This document shows, piece by piece, positions 34,101-44,425 of a stretch of DNA of 64,000 bases. A model generated the notes under the pieces. That model did not search any database. It saw nothing but the letters and a program-made list of their open reading frames with translations, and was not told the DNA's origin. Within the stretch, counting starts at the first letter, position 1. Each line of letters begins with the position of its first letter. Made by a program: the position numbers and the translations under genes. Source of the DNA: Ischnura elegans (lineage: Eukaryota > Arthropoda > Insecta > Odonata > Coenagrionidae); contig NC_060246.1 of the NCBI RefSeq assembly GCF_921293095.1, positions 15,518,001-15,582,000 on the forward strand, read 5' to 3'.

Positions 34101-37100
34101 GGCTCTTCTATTTCTGTACTTGAAAATGTCTGCTCAGGAATTAGGTATTGAGTTAGTCTCTACGTGATGATCTGAATGTTTTGATTAAGTATGCTGTAAA
34201 ATGCAATACATATGCATGAACAATTGTCAACAGCAGTTTCCCAAGTATCAGCATAAGCTAACTATTGATTTTATTTGTAAACTTTTTAGGCACGTACATA
34301 TATGTATGCATCATATTTTCTATTTTGAATGTGGCCAATTATGAAGGTTATCAATTATCATTTACTATCTTTAGTATGGAACTAATAATAATTTTGGGAG
34401 ATAAAGTAAAACCTCTTTACAATTAATTTGTTGGGAACGGAAAAATAATGACTGCTGTAGGGGTTTTCGGTGTATGGAGACGTCCGAGTTGCATCTTTGC
34501 AGGGGCATCAAGTGTTTGGTGCTCTTTACAATGCAAGTCAAGTAAAATTATCAGTTTTGCTTAATTCTCCTTAAAAACTCTTCCTATAGTAGTGATAAAC
34601 AATTTCTATTATTTACCATCAAATACCATGGCTAGCACCGTTTGGTTTTCAATTTGCATATTTCTCATTGAAATTATTGTTTTTCTCTTCCATTCTGCTC
34701 TATGCCTAATCGCTTACTTTAGTTACGATTTGAAATTAAATAAATGCCATAATTGATGCCTGTGGATTACATATTTTTAAAGTACTCCATAATTTTCCTG
34801 TTTGTCTTGTCGATATTATTCTTGGAGTGCAGTAATTTCGCTTGAAAGAGCACATATTTCCCTTGAGACTTATGAAATAAAATCATTGTTAGAATCCTAT
34901 TGAATGACTGGTAAATATTGTAAATATGTTTGTGATGAGTATATCCTAAATATTGATAACCGACAATTGAAGTTTAAGGTGATCTGAGTTTGCCACCACA
35001 AGTAAAAACGTGACAGTCGGCAATGCACTGAGGTCACAATGGCAATCTCAGATAGTAATGTATTAATGATGCCTTCATAGAAGCTGGACATGATTGGTAT
35101 TCTGTTGGCACGCATGTTCTCCCATGCCAAATCGCCGTACCATCCTCGAGTATGCTAGGTAATACAGCACACTCCCGATTATCCGGCTGCGGTTTATCCA
35201 GGATGCGGATTATCCGTGCACGATTTTTACTCTTGCTGTATTATTTCCGCGATCTTTATTTTAAAAAAATCAAAACGGACGTAAAATCATCGGAATTACT
35301 GCATTAATGCTAGAATAAACCGGGCTTATTATTTCCGTTAGAATCTCCTTCGTGAAATGGAAGTGATCGCACGCTAGCTGCATTCACGGGAGCACCGTGT
35401 TCCTGTTTTCCAAGCCTCGCAGTGCGCAACCGTGCTCCGCTAAAAAGATCGCGAACTGGCAAAGAAAGCTCTCATTGAGTCCGGGAAGCGCTCTAAAATA
35501 ACAGCATAAATAATAATATATTGTTTGTTCTAGGTATAATATGAGCATTGCAAGACATTTAAGGGAAAGTTTGGGTTATCTGTGTTTTCCGATTATTGGT
35601 GCCGTCTCTCCCCATCATTAGCCTGGATAATCTGGAGTGTACTGTATTTGAATCCATACCTTGTCTCCGCTCATCCTGTTATTAATTACCTCTTTATACT
35701 CCTAAGAAAATGTTTTACCAGGTTTGTCCTTTTCAGTCCTTTGCAGAAATGTCTCTCTTTTCAAAATGTGTGCCACTTGCTGGCTAAAACTATAAATCTG
35801 CAAAAATAAGTCACTAAAGCACAATCACATGAGTTAAATATGTCTTATGTTAGGAATTAAGGACATGAAAACAACATCATCCTACTCCATTTTGAGTGTT
35901 TTATGTCTCCAGAAGGACATCATTCTAAAGCAAGCATAAGAGCGAAGGTTGCTGTTCCCAAAAACTCTAGTTGCAACGGTAATTTTTCCAACGATTTGGA
36001 ATGGTGACGTTTAGAGTTGGATGCAGCAAGAGCTTTAACCTGCACAAACGTTGAGCCCTAAGATAAGATAATTGTCCACCTGCCTCTCTCAAAATAAAAT
36101 ACAATGCCGAAAGGTAATTTGAAACTATGTATTTTAGAGGAAAACATGGAGCTGGACTATTCCTGGGGTCTCAGGAATGTAACCCTATATGAAAAGTAAT
36201 CTGATACGTTTTTAAAGAGAAAATTGATTTCCATCCTAATCATCTGCTTCTCTGCAAATGAAGCCCAATACAGGAAGGTAATCTGATAAGACTATCAAGT
36301 GAAAATGTTAGCTAAAGTGAGCCAAGGAACAACCGCTATTTAAAGCACAGACACCGCCTTCCATTCAACTCGCAATGGTAAATAAAAGACAAAACTCACA
36401 TTTAATTTATAATTATGCACACAGTAGTTTAAAGACTGAAGAAAGGAAAGTAGGTTTTCTCTTAAGGGATGCTGAATGGGAATCGAAATTGAATATAAAA
36501 ACAGCTGCTCTGCAGATTTTCCATTAAACAGTTTTGGGTTGTAAACGTTCTAGGCAGTTCAGAGAGGAGTGATGACTTGCCAAGCACTCCTTATCGAAGT
36601 GGAGCATGGAACCAAGCGGAACAGCAATAGACGGAGCAGAGCGGAGCAAAGTCAACTCTTATGATGCGAACCATTGCCTTCACTGAGTCAGAGTGTCAAG
36701 TTTCCTCCATTCCCTCCACTCTGTAAGTCTCGAATGTGAACCCTACAAAGCTGGAATCAGAATGGTTAAGATGCTGCAGTTCTATTTGCTGCTTATTGCA
36801 GAAAGAATCACCTGTAAATGCAAAACGCAACCTTCTACAACCTTTTTTCCTCAATACATATTTTTTTCTAGAGGTGCATTTTCTATGTTTTGGGCCCCAG
36901 CACAGACTTCGATGTAGGGAGTCTTTGTAAGTTGAGAGGCTCATCACAGAAGGTATTTGCATGCATGGGCCATTGGATGGGTCTGGGACTGGGTCATTGA
37001 CTTCCAAATAAGGAGTTTTCCTTGAAATTTTACTGTATGGCGGTTCAATCCACTGTGTATGTAAAACCATTTACTTCTCTAATTTTTGCAGATACTTTTG

Positions 37101-40100
37101 CTCCCGGCAGTCATGAGGAAATAGACTGTGAAATGGGTACAAGAGCTGTGAAGCGCACATTGATTCCTCTTAGCCCAGAGAAGCTAAAGCACCTTGGATT
37201 ACCCCCACCAAGGTTAAGGCTTGATAACGTGAGATGGTGTTACGATACTCCTGGAATACCGACTTCTGAACGTGTAAGCATGTGGGATTAGTGGAAGGTC
37301 TTGGTGGGTGCTTATTGTCAAAAGGGTACTTTAAATTAAATTAATTGGGATCGATAGAGTTTACTAACGCAAAAATGGCATGTTATGGGACGAAGTTTTA
37401 TTAAGTCATTTCTTATGCTCTATTTATTTTGATGATCTGCAGAATGCTTGCAATTACGTTGTAGCTGGTATTGGATATTGTTACTCTTAATGGCTTGACC
37501 AATAAGTTCTAAACCATGGAGCAATATCTGAATGAGTTTTTTCTTTATATAAGATATTGCAAGATAATTTAGTCAAAAATCCATCCATTGAAGCATGATC
37601 CAGTTAGTCATTAATAATGTGATGTGGAGAGTTTTTTGGAGTCTTTTCTTCATTATCTACACTAAAAAGTCCGCTAAAAATTCTTTATGATGTGATTAAA
37701 ATATCCTATGTTTCAAAATAGTTCCATTTTGAGTGTTACGCCCTCGACGTCATTGAAAGAATACATTGAGTGTATCCACGGCATTGCAATGAAAACGATT
37801 TGAATTAAAATTGGTATCATCAGAAAAGATATTAACGTGATATTATTTCACGAAAAATATAAGGCAGATATTATGGAGTCACTTAAGTAAAACAAAAGCA
37901 TGCAGCAAAGAAACTGCAACTAATATGTATAACTTGCATAGGTAAGATATGCAACAAAAAAAAGGAAAAAGCATACGCATCTGATGGACCCTCCAACAAA
38001 GCTTACAAGTATGAATTCATTGATTTAACATTCTCAGTAATGACTTCAAAACATAAAAAAAGAATGCAGAATTTTTTAAATTTAATAAACTAAAGGTGCA
38101 GCATCACCTTTTCACATATGTCATCGTTAGCAGTGCATATTAACTGCATCTAGAAGCATCACTGCAAGAAACACTCATACTGCATGGTTTTTGTCGAGGT
38201 GTAGGTTGAAAAGAGTCCGTTTCGTCTGCATTATATCACACGGACTTTTTAAGATATTCCCCTAGGATTGGAGTCCTTTCTTCCACGGCTCCAGGTTTAC
38301 ACCGCAGGCATCACCTGCATGAAGGGAGATAACTGGTATGTGCTTTAAGTTAGTCTAACCAACCTTCTGAACACTTGAAGTTCTCGATTCTCATTCTATC
38401 ACTGAAATACTCTGCTTTAGCCTTAAGCATAGCCCCTTAATTCTCAGTAGTTCCCACAGATTGAAGTGGGCAAAACTACTATAACAAAGTTCCTTTCAAC
38501 TCTTCATGTTCTGCATTCCTCAGGTGCTCTTGTTTTGTTTTTAATCATGAAGAGAAAATAGATTAATTAATTACGCCACTCTCGTATTGCTCCATTATTT
38601 TTATTTTCTTGCTTAGACGTGTTTGGTGTTTTTCGGCCATGATGTCAACTTCTAATTGGTGCTCCACAGCTCCCTATCATCTCCTGTTCTTCGTTATATC
38701 CCCTCATTTCTCACCTTATGTGGCCATTTGATTTTCAACACTACCTCATCTACACTACATCTTACTGCCAGCATCAGGTCATGAAGGTGTTTATTCTTAT
38801 CTGATCAGCTTTTCTGATGGATCATGTTTCTGATCTATGTTTATGCCCATACAATCGTTTTGATATACTTTTTTATAATAATTTTATTTTTTACTGCAAT
38901 ACTTCTAAAATATGCTTCCATGAAATTTTATTGAGATTGAACCATTTCTATCCATAACAAATCAAATGTGAAGATTTACAAGAAAAACATGTACTAGGTA
39001 ATTTGTCTTAAGATTAAGATAAGGAAGTTGTTTCCTATGTACATATATCTGAAAACATAACTATTGTTATCTATCATATTTAAGCATGAATAATGCGGTC
39101 TCAAGAATTGTGTATTTTTATTGGTAGTAATCAGTTCTAGAAAAATGGGCAATAGCGTAACCTAACATACCAACAGCAGATTTTCCTCTAATTGAAGCAT
39201 TTTCTTGCTGACTTTGTGTAGACATTTTTTGTTACTTTGATCTCAATAATATATCAGGCATTCGTAAGAATTAGTTATGAATGATATAGAATGCATCAGA
39301 ACTATTTTTAAAATATGTATTATGCCAATAAAACTATCAGTCATCTTCCTTTCCTCTTATAGACTTTGGACCTTCTTACTCCTGATGAGATGAAGTATGC
39401 TTTCTCTGGGTCAAGAATGATAATTCCTCGAACGTTCTATGTAAAAGTGGGTCTCAGCTTATTCGTTGGTGGATTGGCTCGATTAGACTATGACTCTGGG
39501 GACCAGCCTATCTGGTAAGTCATATCACTCCAAGAATATTTCACTTTTTTTATATATGTATGCTCTGTGGTCTGAGCATCTCTGCCCTGAAAGCAGAAGG
39601 TCGGTGGTTCGATTCTCGGTTGAGGTGACATTTTTGCATGTGCTTTCGGCCTTCATTCCATCTCCATGCCACGTTGTGTTATCGCCATGTGTTTATGTGT
39701 CCCTCTCTTTGTTTCAATCTCTATCTGTAATTATGTTTGTATATTCACATGTATAGTAGCATCTGAATTTTTGTTTGCATTTACATTTTATGGTGCAGTC
39801 ACTACAATTAAGCATGATTCGTAATAGGTCAGGGGTAGCCAACTTTCTTCAGTTCATTTGAGAGAAGTTCTTTCCTAAATAACCACTTTTTTGGGGAATA
39901 CTTAGTGTTACTTCTCTGACACCTAGCCTTGAAGTATACTTAACTCTTACTCATGCCTACTTATTTTAATGTGCAGAACTCTCTCTCGGGAGCATGGTGG
40001 CCCAGTGAGTTGAGGGTTGGGCTACTGAATAAAGGATCCTGGTTTGAAATCACTGGTGAAGCCATTGGAAAACCTTTGGAAGAGGAACCTTGGTGGTTTC

Positions 40101-43100
40101 TCAGGGAAAGAAATGACCGTAAATGTGAAATTCTCATTCTCGTTGATTAGTCTTGGGTGAGCCTTGCCCTCATACATCCAAACAGACTTGATCACCACTA
40201 TGACCTGTGACCACCTCTATATTCAGACTGTTCACTTCCATGGTCATGTACAGATAGTTAGTTATTTTTCTCTTATTTACCTATTCTGTGGAAAAATGTA
40301 TAAGCTTAAGGACATTTTGTTATCTGGGTTTCAGGATGACGGTTTTTGCCCCACGAAAACTCCCTGTTCTTCTTTGTGCCTCTGTGGATGCTGAAGAAGT
40401 ATACAGCACTCTGTTGGGCTCTCCATTGCTTGGTGTGCCAAGGGGTGAGAAAGGCCGGCTGAATCACTGGCCTCCTTTTGTCAGCAAGCCCTACGAGGTC
40501 ACTGGAATTGGTTGGAAGGAGAGCTGTGCCGATGTTCTTCTTTCATCAGCTGGTAAGATACATATTGGGACTGACCTCTTGACTGCCAATTATATATGTC
40601 AATTAGCAAATACACCACTCTGCTAATCTTGGCAAGTTATTAGAGTTGAGCACCCTGAATCCAGAATTCACTTATCCAGGAACACCCATAACCTGACTAC
40701 ATTTCTAAGCTATGCTTCACAGAAAACATAATTTTTTGCTGAATAATTGCATTCATCTTCACCTGCCGTAACTGTTTCCCTTTCCTAACGACAATTCTCC
40801 CTGTTTTATCGGTCAAAAATAGGACACACAGTAACTCTTATAGTTATATAATTAGGGATGAGTCGATTCCACTTTTTTTCGATTCCGATTCCAATTTCGA
40901 TTCCTTCAAATCGATTCCCGATTCTCGATTCCGATTCCATCGATTCTTGTTCATTCTAACTGGTGGGATTTTGATTTATCTGTAGCATCGCTGTCATTAA
41001 AATTTAAGAATTGAATGGAATGAAATAACTAGGGATGGACGGATCCAGGATTTTTGGAGCGAGATCTTTCGAATCGGATATTTTCGAATCCAAATGCATT
41101 TTCAAATTCCTGCCATTAAACAAAGTCATTATTCAAGTTTATTGTGGGTACATACAATCAATGGAATGCTTCTTAGATTTTCATTCACATTCTAATATTT
41201 TTATAAATTAAAAATTATATTATGGGCTTTCAAGTTGTTTTTTAAAAACATCTTCACATACTCAGGGCCTAAACTGTTACTCTTGGGTTTGGAAATGAAA
41301 ATAGGAAAAAACTTAGGATGAACCACTGACCAGTGGCGTAGCGAGAGGAATATAAATATAAAAAACACAATTACTTTCCTTCATAAAAGGAAACAAAATA
41401 TTTAAAAATCATGAATTTACAAAAATGAAAAAAAATGAATCTTCGAAAAATGAAGTTTTTCTATTATGAAGGGCGTTAAAATTAGTTTGAAACCCTCTCC
41501 TTTGTACCCTGTTGTTTAAAAATTTTCCCCCTGGTTTTGGATCCCCCCTTAACAAAATTCCTGGGTACCCCCCTGCCATCGACTGAATTCCAATTTCCTC
41601 ACGCACGTTTCCCCCGAATTTTACTTTCTCATCACTTACGGACTTGTGTTTCATCCGAAAATGCTTCGGTATGGTGAGGTGGATTTAGCATATCCTCGGG
41701 ATAACTTACGCCACAGTGCACGCACACGGCATTCATTGGTTCTCCTTATCTCAGTGGAAATGTTTACACGCAAGACATTTTTATCGGCACATCATTAAAT
41801 TGAATTGCAACTGTGCAATTAGCAACACAATTAACAGTATTTAAAACGGCATTAACGTCATGTGTGACAAGTGCTCAACCGCTCAGCATGAGGAAGAAGT
41901 GGGCAGCAGAAGCACGTAAAGGAGAGGTGGAGGGGTGGCATAGCCAGGAATTTCGTTCGGGGGGGATTCAAAACCAGGGGGTAAATTTAAAAAAAAACCG
42001 GGCTTTAAATAATGGGTTTTAAACTAATTTTAACACTTTTTATAATCGAAAAACTTAATTTGTTAAAGAAAAATTTTGTAAATTCCTGATTTTTCAATAT
42101 TTTGTTTTCTTTTGTGAAGGACAATAACTGTGTTTTTATATTTCGGGGGGTGAGGTCCGGACCATCCCCATGGCTACGCCACTGGGAAGGAGCACGTGAA
42201 GGAGAGGTGGAGAGGAAGGAGCCCGCTCCCTCCGTATTTCAAACAACAAGGCTACAAATGAGGGAGTCGGACGAAGAAATCAGATCTTGCTTCAGTGACG
42301 TCGTTGCCTTCAAAGAGAAGCCGGGCGCGCTACGTGATATATGTAGTTGGCGTTTCCAATCCGTCTCTAATTGTTTGAGGGGTTAATGCTGCGCTTGTTT
42401 CTTTGAAAATTATGCTGTTTGGACAATCAGTAAAGTGTAATTGTAGAATTGTAGATAGAAAACTGAGTGGCAATCAATTAGAGCTGAAAAATAAACAGAA
42501 ATATCGTCAGGAATGCGTCTCGTTTGGTCTAATTCTTTTTTAAATCCCGTGCATATCATCTAATTGTCGAAGCTATCAAGATATCTTCGGGCCTAAAAAG
42601 TCACTCTCCTAGCATTTGTCGTCTAGAAACAGAGAATTGAAGCAGGTAGGCCAAAAAAGGTCAGTTGGTGAGGCGAGTTAGGGATGAAACACGCTTCAAT
42701 TGTTTTCATGTGATTTGATATTTTCCTTAGAAGACAATGATTTTTGGTCCGTGTGATTTCGGATACAAAAAAAACAACAGAGGCACGGGCTGGTGGACGG
42801 CCGAGGGTGGTTTTCTGAAATCTGCGACGTAGTTACTTTTGACGTGGTTATTATCCTACGGCGCTGAAATTCCTCCGATGATTGTTCAATCTCTTGGGAA
42901 GAGTCACACTATGTGCCAGTCGTATTTTGCCTTTTTTTTCTGGCTGAAAATCCTGGCCACGGCTGAAATTCCACTCGCAACCTCTGCGAGAGCTTTCAAA
43001 CAAAACGGTTCATGAGTAGGACAAGAATCGCATGCGACAACGCATTCGAAGAGAGAATCGGAACTCTTTCCACCCTGATGGGGCGTTGCATTCACTGAAT

Positions 43101-44425
43101 CTATTATTTAAAATTTCGGATCCAGATCCGATGTCTTCCGCGACTTTGGATCCGATGTATCCGATGAAGGGCAATATCCGCGGATATTTGGATCCGAGGT
43201 ATCCGATCCGACCATCCCTAAAAATAACAATAGCCGCGGAGGCTACATTCTCGTTTGGCCGCGGTGGCTAAACAAGAAGCGTTCATTGCGTCCATACACA
43301 CTAGAGCAGCCTGGTGGGTGCGCGGTGGCGGCCGAACGCAACCTGTCGAGTCTGCCCGGAGGCCGCGGCGGCTTATGCCAAGCAAGTATCAACTTCCTCA
43401 AGGGTTGCATTGATGAAACTGGGCTATACAAACGCGAATGTGTCTAATTTTTTTATTATTGACGCAGACGTGTGTTAGTCTAAAAAAGTTACGTATATAA
43501 AAAAAACCCGCTCTCAGCGCGTATTTATAAGAAACTTTTTTCACAGGAAAACTCGCTCTCTGCACGTTTTTATTATCATCAGACTTCAAATATCATTCGA
43601 AAAAAAAATATATATATTTCGATCTATTATACTTTAAAATTGGTGGTCGAGATGAATTCTCCGAATGTGATTCATAATCGCAATACTTTGATTTGCCGTG
43701 ACCAGCGGCTAATAAAAGAACGGAAAACGCATGCATTGCTTCCCGATCCCGAGGTTTCCAATTTTTTTTTCTCTTAGAGTTGCTCATGATCACGCGCCAT
43801 TTCAGGGTTCGTCGGTTTGTCGCTCTTGCCGACATTTTCATGTTTCCGAGGCCGCTTAGGTATGTTAGTCGCAGCACCAGCGTGCCGGGCGTATCCTCCG
43901 CGCGGGCAAGGCTGACACCGCGGCCGCTTAGATGTGTGGCAGCCTTTGTGCCCCAAACTTATATAGTCTATGCTCAAAACATTTATCTTCCTGGAATCGA
44001 TGGAATCGGAATCGACTTTAGGCGATCGATTCTCGATTCCGATTCCGTGCCCGAGAATCGGTGGAATCGAGAATCGACATTTGGAATCGACTCATCCCTA
44101 ATATAAATATTTGGTTTCCTAGCCTTGTTTCATTAGTAGGTACTTATTATATCCTCCTCTTATCTTCCTGTCGAAAATCAATTAGCTTTTCTTCTGGTAT
44201 CAGTGTGGAAAGATATGATTGAAATCTCTTTTTCCAGGTTGGGTGGCCATAACTGCCAAGAAAGGATTGCTTTGCAGAATTCGTGCACATACACCCAATG
44301 GCTTTGGCATTGAAATGCGGACTCCTTGCCTCATGCCATACAGTGTGCGTCAGAAGGGGCCAAGGAGAATGAATAGTCCTGTGTATTCTCCCCTGAATGA
44401 TCATGTGTTCACCAAGTATTCATAA
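18334..44425 (+). CDS. NOA1: NOA1, mitochondrial circularly permuted GTPase (eight coding exons)
   Basis: Encodes nitric-oxide-associated protein 1, a YqeH-type GTPase that binds RNA and is needed for mitochondrial ribosome assembly. Coding exons: 18334-19189, 21212-21424, 27456-27607, 33730-33865, 37092-37273, 39363-39514, 40335-40552, 44238-44425; all introns are GT-AG and all phases agree. The product is 698 residues, equal to the human protein as I recall it. Motif order is circularly permuted: a four-cysteine zinc finger (C192, C195, C228, C231), G4 NKVD (296-299), G5 SSSSG (335-339), G1 GLTNVGKSS (363-371), a G2-like SPWPGTTL (396-403), then G3 DTPG (504-507). The N terminus is basic (SRISRRCC), fitting a mitochondrial presequence. 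The start is the first ATG of the frame. No AATAAA is evident within about 450 bases of the stop. Introns are swollen with transposons. Confidence 0.95.
19190..20290. other. NOA1 intron 1, first part
   Basis: Mostly featureless AT-rich intron. A perfect 21-base inverted stem with a two-base loop lies at 19396-19439 and is listed separately. Confidence 0.6.
19396..19439. repeat. Perfect 21-base hairpin
   Basis: The arm AGTTCACAAATGAAAAAACG(A) is followed by a two-base loop and its exact complement. It is too short and tightly looped for a typical microRNA precursor. A snap-back replication artefact is the simplest origin. Confidence 0.8.
20302..20741. mobile_element. Solo inverted pair of Penelope terminal repeats
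   Basis: Left arm 20302 to about 20430 and right arm about 20578-20700 are inverted copies, each carrying the TTAAGACAACA and CTCAGGTCGAAGATGCCGG-like blocks. The spacer (20430-20577) and a 41-base tail (20701-20741) match the terminal region of the Penelope-like element at 3115-3400. ATAATATCTCA is present immediately on both sides (20291-20301 and 20742-20752), an 11-base target duplication. The piece therefore inserted as a unit. Inverted terminal repeats with a short unique tail are a known Penelope architecture. Confidence 0.85.
20753..21211. other. NOA1 intron 1, end
   Basis: No feature recognised before the acceptor TATCCTTGCAG. Confidence 0.5.
21212..21424 (+). CDS. NOA1: NOA1 exon 2
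   Basis: Residues 286-356 carry the guanine-specificity box ([11 protein letters not shown]) and the G5 box ([13 protein letters not shown]). Donor GTAAGA, phase 1. Confidence 0.93.
23243..23456. mobile_element. Palindromic mini-Penelope element, 214 bases
   Basis: A near-perfect inverted repeat (arms about 23244-23326 and 23333-23412) is followed by a 44-base unique tail. The 9-base CAATGATTT flanks both ends (23234-23242 and 23457-23465). Each arm holds GATGATACG, CGTATC and GAAACCGGTC blocks, matching a hammerhead-like order. Size, arms and tail length match the element at 46507-46721, though the sequences differ. Confidence 0.75.
23332..23359 (+). ncRNA. Hammerhead-like motif
   Basis: CAGATGA, a GATAC/GTATC hairpin that overlaps it, GAAAC, two bases and GTC. 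The second base is A where the consensus CTGANGA has T, so activity is doubtful. The other arm carries the complement. Confidence 0.3.
23971..26310 (+). mobile_element. Tigger/pogo-like DNA transposon, decayed
   Basis: Ends read CAGTAAAACCTC and GAGGTTTTACTG, each flanked by TA (23969-23970 and 26311-26312), with subterminal CGAACTCCCGATCAACGAAA-type repeats. The plus-strand interior retains the DDE transposase: [11 protein letters not shown] corresponds to the usual LLVDNCPAH box, followed by [20 protein letters not shown] and KRHYRRIL (24980-25240), then [13 protein letters not shown] and the acidic tail [17 protein letters not shown]. Frames are broken and the DN catalytic pair reads DR, so it is inactive. 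It is about 2.34 kb. Confidence 0.85.
24980..25700 (+). pseudogene. Tigger transposase remnant
   Basis: The C-terminal half of a pogo/Tigger DDE transposase is spread over at least two frames. A segment of about 75 bases occurs twice in the C-terminal part (25355-25430 and 25623-25697; both contain GGCCTTTCAAG and GTTTTCTTATCGG), splitting the acidic tail. The N-terminal DNA-binding half is not recognisable. Confidence 0.75.
26339..26372 (+). ncRNA. Hammerhead-like motif in split mini-Penelope
   Basis: CTGAAGA, a GATGA/TCATC hairpin, GAAAC, four bases and GTC. This is the best match to the CTGANGA consensus among the short elements. The partner arm near 23910-23955 is degraded. Confidence 0.45.
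26441..27455. other. NOA1 intron 2, end
   Basis: No gene or clear repeat recognised before the acceptor ATATTCTTCAG. Confidence 0.5.
27456..27607 (+). CDS. NOA1: NOA1 exon 3
   Basis: Residues 357-407 carry the P-loop [12 protein letters not shown] and the SPWPGTTL box that acts as G2. Acceptor TTCTTCAG, donor GTAATA, phase 0. Confidence 0.93.
27930..28090 (+). repeat. Single-arm Penelope-type terminal fragment (tentative)
   Basis: Positions 27989-28028 read CAGATGACGATGG, a short loop, then CATGCATCAAAACGTCGG. This is the CNGANGA - hairpin - (G)AAAC - GTC order seen in the other elements, with AAAAC in place of GAAAC. No inverted partner is nearby, so it would be a half element or a chance match. 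Confidence 0.35.
30001..32858 (+). pseudogene. piggyBac transposase 1, broken
   Basis: Begins with ATG at 30001 and an acidic, serine-rich N terminus ([11 protein letters not shown]), followed by a DDE_Tnp_1_7-type domain. Recognisable parts are [20 protein letters not shown] (30340s), [28 protein letters not shown] with the first catalytic Asp, and [10 protein letters not shown] with the second. After the LINE come [17 protein letters not shown] with the third catalytic Asp and [16 protein letters not shown] near 30196 and further frame changes between 30700 and 30900 break it, so it is inactive. All three catalytic Asp residues survive. The C-terminal zinc finger is not clear. Confidence 0.88.
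31136..32332 (+). mobile_element. RTE-like LINE with internal deletion, inserted in piggyBac
   Basis: Flanked by AGAATTAAAAC on both sides (31125-31135 and 32333-32343), an 11-base target duplication. The first 210 bases look like the element's 5' leader. At about 31346 the sequence jumps into the middle of the reverse transcriptase: [20 protein letters not shown], then [27 protein letters not shown], the [20 protein letters not shown] region and [12 protein letters not shown]. The frame stays open to 32305. The 3' tail is a TGATGA-type simple repeat, typical of RTE-like LINEs. Endonuclease and RT N-terminus are missing while both element ends are kept. Confidence 0.88.
33730..33865 (+). CDS. 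NOA1: NOA1 exon 4
   Basis: Residues 408-452 ([19 protein letters not shown] and a charged helix). Acceptor TTTTATAG, donor GTACAT, phase 1. It lies about 340 bases beyond the end of piggyBac 1. Confidence 0.9.
33866..35162. other. NOA1 intron 4, first part
   Basis: No gene found. GTAAAACCTCTTTACAATTA near 34406 resembles a Tigger end, but no partner end was seen. Confidence 0.4.
35165..35644. mobile_element. Pogo/Tigger-type MITE
   Basis: Ends read CAGCACACTCCCGATTATCC and GGATAATCTGGAGTGTACTG, inverted repeats flanked by TA on both sides (35163-35164 and 35645-35646). GATTATCCG motifs repeat near the left end. It is 480 bases with no recognisable transposase. Confidence 0.85.
35647..37091. 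other. NOA1 intron 4, end
   Basis: Open frames near 36690-37070 have no family resemblance and no supporting splice pattern. No repeat ends recognised. Confidence 0.45.
37092..37273 (+). CDS. NOA1: NOA1 exon 5
   Basis: Residues 453-513, including the G3 box DTPG near the end ([14 protein letters not shown]). Acceptor TTTTTGCAG, donor GTAAGC, phase 0. Confidence 0.93.
37274..39362. other. NOA1 intron 5
   Basis: About 2.1 kb of AT-rich sequence. No gene or repeat end recognised. Confidence 0.45.
39363..39514 (+). CDS. NOA1: NOA1 exon 6
   Basis: Residues 514-564 ([20 protein letters not shown], then [10 protein letters not shown]). This is the conserved segment after the GTPase domain. Donor GTAAGT, phase 2. 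Confidence 0.93.
39550..39690 (+). repeat. tRNA-derived SINE (head region)
   Basis: TGGTCTGAGCATCTCTGCCC resembles an A box and GGTTCGATTCT (39606-39616) is an excellent B box, spaced as in a tRNA. The flanking arms do not pair as an acceptor stem, so this is a SINE and not a tRNA gene. Boundaries are approximate. Confidence 0.6.
39985..40200 (+). repeat. tRNA-derived SINE
   Basis: A-box-like TGGCCCAGTGAGTTGAGGG (about 39997-40015) and B-box-like GGTTTGAAATC (40041-40051), followed by a non-tRNA body. Boundaries are approximate and no target duplication was found. Confidence 0.55.
40335..40552 (+). CDS. NOA1: NOA1 exon 7
   Basis: Residues 565-636 ([18 protein letters not shown], then [20 protein letters not shown]). 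The predicted RNA-binding C-terminal part starts here. Donor GTAAGA, phase 1. Confidence 0.93.
41331..41574 (+). mobile_element. hAT-type MITE, first copy
   Basis: Begins CAGTGGCGTAGC and ends ATTCCTGGGTACCCCCCTG. Flanks CCACTGAC and CCATCGAC agree at 6 of 8 bases. Its body (GTTAAAATTAGTTT, CCCCCTGGTTTTGGATCCCC) matches the inverted second copy. Confidence 0.7.
41933..42184 (-). mobile_element. hAT-type MITE, second copy, inverted
   Basis: Same family as 41331-41574 in opposite orientation; the right end reads GGCTACGCCACTG. A 22-base near-repeat (AGCACGTRAAGGAGAGGTGG and AG) lies before it at 41911-41932 and after it at about 42191-42212, longer than an ordinary hAT duplication. The pair can fold into a hairpin with a loop of about 360 bases. 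Confidence 0.7.
44238..44425 (+). CDS. NOA1: NOA1 exon 8 (terminal)
   Basis: Residues 637-698, ending at TAA (44423-44425). Contains [20 protein letters not shown] and [14 protein letters not shown]. Acceptor TCTTTTTCCAG. Confidence 0.93.

Larger units (their letters stand above)
41030..43220. mobile_element. Inner hAT element (copy B)
   Basis: Ends read TAGGGATGGACGGATCC and GGATCGGACCATCCCTA-like sequence, with GGATCCGATGTATCCGATG-type subterminal repeats at the right. Flanks GAAATAAC (41022-41029) and AAAATAAC (43221-43228) agree at 7 of 8 bases. The interior at 42500-42935 is shared with copies A and C. Two smaller MITEs are inserted in its left half. No transposase recognised. Confidence 0.75.
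40853..44100. mobile_element. Outer hAT-like element in NOA1 intron 7
   Basis: Ends read TAGGGATGAGTCGATTCC and GGAATCGACTCATCCCTA, a long inverted repeat with many CGATTCCGATTCC subterminal motifs on both sides. Flanks are AT-rich (ATATAAT versus ATATAAAT), compatible with a decayed 8-base duplication. It contains the hAT at 41030-43220 and a GC-rich stretch at 43245-43960. Its right end stops 137 bases before exon 8. Confidence 0.75.

Noticed and set aside
34406-34430. Another Tigger element
   Set aside because: One end-like motif only; no inverted partner found within the intron.
36693-37070. Coding frames on both strands in NOA1 intron 4
   Set aside because: Overlapping opposite-strand frames with low-complexity content and no recognisable domain; one ends against the real exon 5.
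39560-39640. tRNA gene
   Set aside because: A and B boxes are present, but the acceptor arm does not pair and a non-tRNA body follows; better explained as a SINE.
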